Source: Sipunculus nudus (Eukaryota; Annelida; Sipuncula; Golfingiida; Sipunculidae). Taken from it: 64,000 bases of DNA. The stretch lies in assembly GCA_026874595.1 (NCBI GenBank), contig CM049308.1, forward strand, positions 41,648,527 through 41,712,526, in the 5' to 3' direction. Shown piece after piece: positions 56,770 to 64,000 of this stretch; within the stretch, counting starts at the first letter, position 1; each line of letters starts with the position of its first letter. The notes below the pieces were generated by a model that ran no database searches, was not told the origin of the DNA, and saw only the letters and a list, made by a program, of their open reading frames with translations. The translations under genes were made by a program, and so were the position numbers.

Positions 56770-58058
56770 TATATATATATAATGTAAACTTTTCTGTTAA
56801 TGGCTTCAATCATTTCAGGAATACTCATCCCCCCAAGAAAAAAATCAACAAGCAATGAATCTCTGTGAACAACTCCGGTTTAAAATATACAGCATTCACT
56901 CGTTGTTAAAAAACCACCAGTTCCTTACAAACCTATTATCTGAAAGAACAGTAGATGATCCCCGGCTGCAACTAGTGTTATTCAATTGCCAGTAAACTCC
57001 AGAAAGAAACAATGTTTGGTGTTTTACTTGTGCATCTGTTAAATAGGAAACGTCGTCATTATGTTTGATGGATACTTACAGGGATCGTACATCTAACCCA
57101 AGTAGAACTATGGATCTTTATCCAAACTAAAATAATTGTAGATAAAACACCAACCTTTGTACGAGAATTCTTGATTTTTCCTCCATGTCTTTGAACGTTA
57201 GCCTGTTTTCATCATACAGCTGATAGCGCCTTCCATGTGCCTCAGTATGAGATACAGTAACATAACCCAACTTTGTACTACGGTCTGGCAAATATATATT
57301 AGTGATCCAGTCATCTGCAAACCACGCCCTGTATATGTGAGGGTAGTACACACCAAATATCTCTATATGCGTTCTGTGTGTAAAATCGTAGGTTAGAATT
57401 CCTGTATTTCCCGTGTAGAAAGTGGGTCCAACCACGCCAACATTTGGCGGGCTAAAATTCCGGAGTTTCTGAATAAAATGTTCCGTCCATCCAGATGACG
57501 TAAATACCGTATCATCATTCACTCGGTAAAAATACTCGGCGCCATCAATGTAAGCCTCCATACAGGCGGCGTTCTGTGCCCAAACAGGTTTCCCAGAGTC
57601 AGGTAACGTCAACAGTTGCAGGCTTATGTTCCTGTTATAAGCGCAATTCCTATGTACAACATCGGTAAACGTCTCATTAAACCACTGGTGACCGGTCTCA
57701 TTGGAAAGAATCGGGTCATCGAAGTCATAAGCTATGTAAAAATGATAGCTATATCCTTTACTAACTGTCTTGCAAAATGACGGTAAAAAAGCACGGAATA
57801 TTTCTGCTGTTGACATGTGTTTCATAATGCCCTCACAAGCAGGTCCACGAAAAGAGATGCCCATGCATACCCCAATAGGTGCATAATGTTTGTTTTTTCT
57901 ATTATATCCTGTCTGTCTGTACATATCAGCGTGAAGTCCATATGTGATGAAATACAAACAGATGTATGTACACGTGGCTAAAACTGCAAAAACGAAAAAT
58001 ACCTTTTTTATTCCAATCCGTAATACGGCTCTGGTTGCTTCTTCAGCGGGTCGAGAGA
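55914..58058 (-). CDS. Type II membrane glycosyltransferase-like protein, paralog B (5' exon missing)
   Basis: Exons 58058-57155 (acceptor ttcgttttcag, donor AAAG/GTTGGT) and 56601-55914 (acceptor cggtccag). The layout equals paralog A: SRPAEEATRAVLRIGIKK tail, membrane segment VFFVFAVLATCTYICLYFIT, luminal domain with GKPVWAQNAACMEAYIDG, YRVNDDT, NVGVVGP, HRTHIEIFGVYYPHIY and WITNIY, then the second domain with PPGMWRLLVADDPDIDYFLI and RDADGRL. Relative to A it lacks six residues after PIG and three before HMS, and both exons are open. The intron is 553 bases against about 1290 in A, mainly because A has the 60-bp array and a 570-base extra segment. Differences are spread through the protein without stops, which argues that both copies are, or recently were, functional. 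The first exon was not found. Confidence 0.75.
56714..56780. repeat. (TA)n microsatellite in the paralog B intron
   Basis: About 32 TA units with one interruption (aaat), at the point where copy A has 570 extra bases. Confidence 0.95.
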
Positions 58059-58139
58059 CTGAAAACGAAATCAGAAAAAGAGTTAGGTCATAGCAAGTGT
58101 CCAGACATTGAGCAGATCTATACATGGTCACCAGCAGCA

Positions 58140-59260
58140 CAACCCTTTACCTAATTAAAAACAAAGGACAGACAGGGTGGAGTAGACTATACGATGTACA
58201 GGGCAGCAAAGTCCTTTATCTAATTTGAAAACAAAGGACACACAGGGTGGAGAAGACTATAATGATGTACAGGGCAGCACGAACCTTTATCTAATTAAAA
58301 AATAAGGACATATAAGGTGGTGGAAACTGTTAGGATGTACACTGCAGCATAGTCCTTTATCCGTTTTACTACGGTAGAGATACGATGTACAGTACATCAA
58401 AGTCCTTTATATAATGAAAAACATAGGACACAGAATAGAAAAACCAATGATGTACATGGCAGCAGTCCTTTATCCGTTAAACGTACAGGACACACGGTAG
58501 AGATAAATAACGATGTACAGGACATCAACGTCCTTTATCTAATGAAAAACACAGGACACAGAATGGAAAAACCAATGATGTACATGACAGCAGTCCTTTA
58601 TCCGTTAAACGTACAGGACACACGGTAGAGTTAATAACGATGTACAGGACATCAAAGTCCTATATCTAATGAAAAACACAGGACACAGAATGGAAAAACC
58701 AATGATGTGCATGGCAGCAGTCCTTTATCCGTTAAACTTACAGGACACACGGTGGAGATAAATAACGATGTACTGGGCAGCAGTCCTTTATCCGTTTAAC
58801 TTACAGGACACGCGGTGGAGATAAATAACGATGTTCAGGACATCAGAGGCCTTTATCTAATGAAAAACACAGGAAACGGCTGGAAAAACCAATGATGTAC
58901 ATGGCAGCAGTCCTTTATCCGTTTAACTTACAGGACACACGGTGGAGATAAATAACGATGCACAGAGCAGCAGTCCTATATCTAATGAAAAACACAGGAC
59001 ACACAGGGTGGAGAAATCAAAAACACAACACATAGTTATGTAATTAAAACAGAGGACATACAGGTTGGTGAAAACTATGAAGATGTACAGGGCAGCACAG
59101 TTTCTTATCTCATTAAAATTACATGACATACTTGGTGGAGAAAAGTATAGCATTGTACAGGAAAGCTCTACCCTTTATCCGATTTTAAACACATTACACA
59201 CGCGGTGGAGAAAAATAGCGATGTACCGGGCAGCACAAAACTTGTTCTTTTGAAAAAGTA
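58140..59260. repeat. Diverged minisatellite upstream of paralog B
   Basis: Units of about 60-67 bases of the form gatgtacagggcagcacagt + cctttatctaatgaaaaac + acaggacacacagggtggag, with a long sub-array (58430-58970) in which two unit types alternate ('gatgtacatggcagcagtcc' and 'gatgtacaggacatcaaagt'). It is homologous to the array upstream of paralog A but much less homogeneous. Confidence 0.92.
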
Positions 59261-59689
59261 GGTACAGGGAAAATAGAGAAAACTTGATTTGTACAAGCCA
59301 GAGTGACCCAGTATAAAATAAAAAAAAGTTTCAGGCCTATATTATTGATCGAATTACAAAGGCCAATAAATAATGCCCCTGCTTGCTGTTTCTACAAAAC
59401 AAAAAAAGGTTTAATTACGGAAATGCAGACTGTGAGATGTTGCAGCCAGCTAAACCTGGGTTATGCTGTAATCGTTTTTTGCATCTTAATATCACCTAGA
59501 GATTTCTAGTCTAAACAATGAAAATCTCATAGTTACACAACTCAAAAATTAAGTAATAGGTTGGAGCATTCCTTCTGGCTCAAAAGATTTGAGATTTTCC
59601 TTGCACTTGTAAAATATGCTATTAGTTGCAAATGGTGAGTTGGTTATATACTTGTGCTCTACCATGACTATGACCCGTGGTATGAATGT

Positions 59690-59934
59690 ACCTTGTGCAA
59701 GGAATGTCAACTCTTGACCACGAAAAGTCATCACCACCCCTGCTAAGAAGAATGTGCTTTTACCAATACAAATACCGAGAATAGATATTCTACTTAATGA
59801 CCATAACAAGTAAAAACCTCAATCTGACTTTATTGAAAACTTACCACCGTCTAATGTAACCGTCATCATGACACAGGTGTCTTGTTCTATTTGTCCTGGC
59901 GCACGTTTATCAGTTACAAGCAGGAACAGGTTAT
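59690..59934 (-). CDS. Putative exons of an unknown gene, copy B
   Basis: The 90-base segment 59934-59845 has acceptor cattttgcag and donor GGTG/GTAAGT and reads NLFLLVTDKRAPGQIEQDTC then VMMTVTLDG. A second block (about 59737-59690) with conserved DIPCT-type residues precedes another GT. Between copies A and B a 1-base difference changes the frame of this second block, so at least one copy is broken. I do not recognise a family. The codon-like conservation near both splice sites is the only support. Confidence 0.35.
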
Positions 59935-60054
59935 CTGCAAAATGCAAGTGACATTAGAGTAATGAAAAAATGTATCGGATGTCCGATAAAAAAGTCCCCC
60001 TTTTTGACTCGTAATATCTAATTATATTGAAATTTCCCAATTTGTAAGAATTTG

Positions 60055-60530
60055 AAACTATCTGCAAGCATTCAAAGGGGCCCAATCACCTATAAAGCAT
60101 GTTGAATCAACATAAAAATAGCTGCTTCCCTTTAAAATAAATCTGTACCTGCAAAAATATTGCCTTGAAACAGTTTGCTTACTCCTGTAAACGAGTGCCA
60201 TAACACGTGTCAATCAGGAGATGCCCTGACTGACTTGGCCCAAAAAGTCTAATACATGTTCCCGTTGGCTGAAACAACGCATTTTGCGGCTCAAAATCGG
60301 ACCTCCGGTCACGTGGTCTCGTTATAGCAAACATACATATGTGGACTGTGTTTACCAACACGCAGAGCCATAACAAGGTGTTAAACAGCCGTATGCGAGG
60401 TAGTGAGGTTGGTTGCTGGGATGATTTGCTAGGACACTTTCGTATAAAGCAAATTTGAACTGATAGTGTGAAAGAATTGGCACAATATTGCTCCTGATTA
60501 TGTCCCTTAAAAATATGAGAGAAATCAGAT
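60055..60530 (-). mobile_element. Interspersed repeat, inverted copy of 47.09-47.57 kb
   Basis: It carries the same ordered blocks as the plus-strand copy at 47 kb (ggggcccaatcacctataaa, tgacttggcccaaaaagtc, aaatcggacctccggtcac) on the opposite strand. It lies in the 1.1 kb that is present in copy B but absent from copy A. Confidence 0.65.
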
Positions 60531-61025
60531 GCATATTGAGGGAGTATACCTGAATTCAGAATAGCATAAAAAAATGCAATATCAGATAAAAACTTCTCTC
60601 AACCCTTGGTCACTATGCCCTCCCTCTTCCTTGAAAACTAAAGGCTGTCTTTTTCGCAGAGCAAAGGTACTCTTCCGGACTTCGCTTAAAGAATTGTATT
60701 CCCATGACGGAAGTGTCAAAAACTTCAACACCTGTTCCTTATATTTTCCTCTCATGTTTCAGTAATGATTTCCTTTATCGTATCCTAAATGCCATGCCTC
60801 CACTTCCTATCCAGTACTCCCGTCCCCCCGGAATTTCTCTTAGTGTAATAGTGATTAGGATGTGGTCCTTTCTAAGAGGTATTACTTTGTCCTAAATTCA
60901 AGAAAAAAATGGATTTTCTTTGAATACCATTTTTGTTTAAATCTATTCTCAAGTCTTATGCTGGATAGCCGACAAGCGCTTGACCTCTGAACGTCTAGTT
61001 TGTAAATTGAAGTTTTCGGGAAAGA
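60531..61025. other. No recognised gene; copy B-specific sequence
   Basis: The rest of the 1.1-kb stretch absent from copy A. Short frames only. Confidence 0.4.
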
Positions 61026-61779
61026 TCCTGGGATTCATAGATGAGCTAAATTACTGTTTTGTCTGCAGCAGGAAACATACATCATATGTTGTCATTGAAT
61101 ACTTTTTTTATATAACCATAGCGACAAGTCATAAGTATACAAACGGTAAGCTTTTTACACATAGTTTGATTATATTAACACCTGTATTTTGATTCTTTGA
61201 TACGCGCAAATTGGTACAAATTGAACGTGCTTACAACAGAGATAAGGTACTTGGCTGTGCCTTCTATTTTTTCACGCGTGCGTGTACCACACCGTGAATA
61301 TGTCCATCTGCTTACCGTTCTAATTTCGTTTTTTATTACGCATCCGGAGAAACTATGTAGAGTATTTTTTTGTGCTTCAGTGTGCGAATTTACTACGAGT
61401 TCCACACATGGTATCTATAAATATACAACATCTCTACACAGCCATATCGCCCTCCTGTAGATCATGAGCCCGTCATTGGGACATAGTCTTGCTCAGCATT
61501 GCTCAAACATTGGTACATATAAGAGATCATCATTGGTACAAATTTTACAACATCACTCGTCCTGTCGTCCGAATTTTATAAACAAAAAAATATGTGAAGA
61601 CCAAGTACCCTGTGATCTAAACTGTGATATTGTAATACATATAAGAACACGCCCTCTTTTACTTGCAAGTGAACCTATCTGCGTTACTTAAATCTGTTAT
61701 AAAACATACCATTAACGTTTGAATTGCTACGTATAAATAAAGCTATCATTTCTCAACTCAAAATGAAAAAGTAAGGTGA

Positions 61780-62115
61780 GAGTGGATCTCCTTGTCATAC
61801 TTTTTTTTCATTTTTATTTTTAAGTAATCTGACGAGTGACTATTATTCATTATCCAAGCATGAGCATTACAATATTACAAAAACAAATTCACCTCTTTTA
61901 TAAATATTCCAACTTAAATTATCGAAAGCTTTCTAAAAATCTACTGTGATTACTATTCCATTAAGGTTTTGCTGATGTTTATAAAAGAACACATAGAGAA
62001 TAGTTGGACTGCTTCTGCCGAATTTCATAAGTTAATTTTATAAAACTTTAAAACTAAAGGGCATTACTTTTGACATAATTTTGTAATCAATATTTAAATA
62101 GGAATTGCGGCACCA
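61780..62115 (-). pseudogene. LINE reverse-transcriptase relic in copy B
   Basis: The minus-strand frame reads VDF-stop-KAFDNLSWN (near 61950-61905), the same landmark as in copy A, where the Glu codon is intact instead of a stop. It is degenerate throughout. Shared position in both duplicates dates the insertion before the duplication. Confidence 0.6.
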
Positions 62116-62320
62116 GTTCTTTATTTGTTGCACGTTTGTTTATGCGATATTAATCCGCTCATAGCTATGTGCTTGATACTGGCTTCATCTTTGACTTTAT
62201 ACATATGGGATCCATACCCTGCGTCTCTTTTCCCCCGATTGTACTCTGCATTCACTGGTAGTGAGTATCAATTACAACTTCACGAAACTTAAGTGTCATT
62301 ACACCCTGCAAAATATTATT

Positions 62321-63556
62321 TAAAAACGCCAGGAGTGCAGATTACAAAGCCAGCTCTGTCCGAAAGGAACGGCCAAAACGTGAGCGTGATAATATACAAT
62401 CTTGCAAAATTGATAACCACACATCCATCATGAGGTAAGTCTGATGTCTCATAACCCTTATTATTCACCAAATTACATAGGACAAGGCGGTCATCCATTT
62501 AACCTGAAATTAGAAGTCAAAATATTTGGTACTTTTGATGAATAGTCATTTTGTTTACTCTATTCTTAGGGTTTGCATTACAGTAATTAGAAAAGTTTGT
62601 TAAAAGAATGTTTTTTAGTGTTACTATTGGGTCATTGGCAAACATGGCAGCAATTTATGATGGTTGTAAAGCTGAGCTGCCATCTGGTGGCATCAATCAT
62701 TATGAAGTTTAGCACCTGAACTAGTGTACTGGATATACAAAACCCATTTCCTTCTACGGTCATGTCACAACATGTTGTTATGAAATATTATAAACTTCAA
62801 ATATGTTTTTAAGTGTATGAACACGAATACAATTGTCAGGGGTTAAATAAGGTTCAGCCGACGGGTAAAAACAGTACGGTAGCCACTGGGGTAAAGTTTT
62901 CTTCCCATTTGACCGGTAGCGACGACTTTAGGTTAAAAGTTTATGATCTGTAGCATGAGGAATTGGGCATAGCCAAAACTGTGTCTGGTCTGAGGTGCGT
63001 TTCCTGAGCCAGTTTTCATTGCAGCCTATACATATTTAGAAACCACCCGGAATTAAATATACAGTCTTAATTCTATTTCTGTAACAGACAGAGATTTGTT
63101 TAATATCTCAAACTGTATACATGAATACGCATTCAACACGCGGTTTTGATGTTTCTAGTGAAATAATCAGGCAAGTGATGACGTCTTCTAGATATGTCAT
63201 AATCGTAAAATGCGTTTTAACTTTAAAATGCGGACATATTTAATTAAACTCGTGGGCACTCCGTAAAGAGAGAAACGCTTGCAATAATCGAAAAGATGGA
63301 TGGGTAGTAACAACTGTAACCCTGTATCCTTAGGAGAAATGGGTTTAAAAAGATGCGTGCTCCGTTTTTCATGCTGCGTCTTTCCCAGAAGGTAAGGTCA
63401 AAGAGTCTCAGAATGTGAAGAAAGGGTGACAACATATATTGACTACATTGAAGTTTCCGAATGTCGGATACAGACAGGTGATGTAGTCATGTAGACTCTC
63501 ATATTGGTTTTGTACACTTCTACTTATCTTAATCTTTACAACCTAAACTACTGCAG
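62321..63556. other. No recognised gene
   Basis: Single-copy-looking AT-rich sequence beyond the duplication. Only frames of about 60 codons. Confidence 0.4.
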
Positions 63557-64000
63557 ATGACCGAAGCAAAGTCTGAGGAATTGCTAGACCGTGCTACCTT
63601 CTCCGTCCTGAACGACCCTGATGATGCGAAACAGCTGAAAGACCTCTGAGTGAAGGTACCTAGTTTACAGACTACATATACTTATATTCCTAACGTTTGA
63701 CAAGTAAAATTATTTGCTTTTACACACATAAATATAACTGATGTAGTTTTGTTTCAGACTTATGAGCATGGAAAGGTGACAAAGTGTATTAAAGAGATGA
63801 TGCCACAGTAGGTCCTCGCCCTGAATACTCATTTTGGACTCAGTCAGATTGTCTAACACTGTCTAAACTTTGAGCTTTTGAAACCAGAACACAGTGCTTG
63901 TGAATGCAGTAAAACAGTGGCACGTTGACTCTGCAAAGTGTAGTTTTCATATGTACATAGGCAACTATGTGGATTTCAGGATGAGGGAGCTATCCCGTAA
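63557..64000 (+). CDS. Candidate exons at the window edge, one with an in-frame TGA
   Basis: Exon-like segment 63557-63655 has acceptor actactgcag and donor AAG/GTACC and reads MTEAKSEELLDRATFSVLND then PDDAKQLKDL, a TGA (63647-63649), and VK. A second segment from 63758 (acceptor gtttcag) reads TYEHGKVTKCIKEMMPQ and stops at TAG. A third may begin at 63980 after tggatttcag. The charged, helical-looking sequence and phase-0 junctions suggest coding origin; the TGA and TAG suggest a pseudogene or a mis-set frame. Family not recognised; the window ends here. Confidence 0.35.

Larger units (their letters stand above)
54155..62320. repeat. Segmental duplication, copy B
   Basis: Direct counterpart of 34890-47020 in the same orientation, 19.3 kb to the right. 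Order is preserved: flank with GACTTG/GACTCG-type words (54.7-55.2 kb), glycosyltransferase-like gene, diverged 67-bp-type minisatellite, putative exon, LINE relic. Copy B carries a private MITE (55.65 kb) and an extra 1.1 kb at about 59.93-61.02 kb. Confidence 0.9.

Noticed and set aside
63647-63649. Selenocysteine at the in-frame TGA
   Set aside because: No known selenoprotein context and no SECIS-like hairpin was recognised nearby; a pseudogene or sequence error is simpler.

Overview
The window reads as nuclear DNA of a marine invertebrate, most likely a mollusc (inference). It is AT-rich, has short coding exons bounded by GT/AG introns, is full of microsatellites and minisatellites, and carries invertebrate-type transposons (Ginger/KRBA2-like, hAT, L1-like LINE, tRNA-derived SINE, several MITE families). 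There are no bacterial-style operons and I saw no intact tRNA or rRNA gene. Coding density is very low; most open frames are chance or repeat-derived.

Layout. 1-3.5 kb: two consecutive minus-strand exons of a Schlafen-like protein with two lobes. 4.5-5.5 kb: a MITE preceded by palindromic copies of its own ends. 6.47-9.97 kb: an almost complete Ginger-like DNA transposon with long inverted repeats, a TATA target duplication, a spliced integrase-type transposase and one premature stop; a small MITE sits in its intron. 10.9-12.2 kb: a broken, probably transposon-derived gene. 14.35-15.27 kb: a solo LTR. 15.97-30.14 kb: a tentative three-exon gene for a small secreted Cys-rich protein, whose introns hold MITEs, a degenerate L1-like LINE (19.1-23.8 kb), a hairpin-bounded repeat, a minisatellite, a SINE and a 1.45-kb non-autonomous hAT. 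32-34 kb: two families of diverged tandem repeats.

34.9-47.0 kb and 54.2-62.3 kb are two direct copies of one segmental duplication. Each holds a minus-strand two-exon gene for a type II membrane glycosyltransferase-like protein; both copies are open. Upstream of each gene lies a minisatellite of about 67 bp, then a putative exon of unknown function and a LINE reverse-transcriptase relic. The copies differ by later events: a 3.2-kb insertion with long inverted arms, a 60-bp intronic repeat expansion and a large minisatellite expansion in copy A, and a short MITE insertion and a TA-microsatellite in copy B. Between the copies (48-54 kb) lie 38-bp and 48-bp minisatellites, dispersed repeats, a hAT-like insertion and a LINE tail. 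The last 450 bases hold candidate exons, one with an in-frame TGA.

The likely cellular genes are the Schlafen-like gene and the two glycosyltransferase paralogs. The most informative mobile element is the Ginger-like transposon. All identifications come from reading motifs; no database search was possible.
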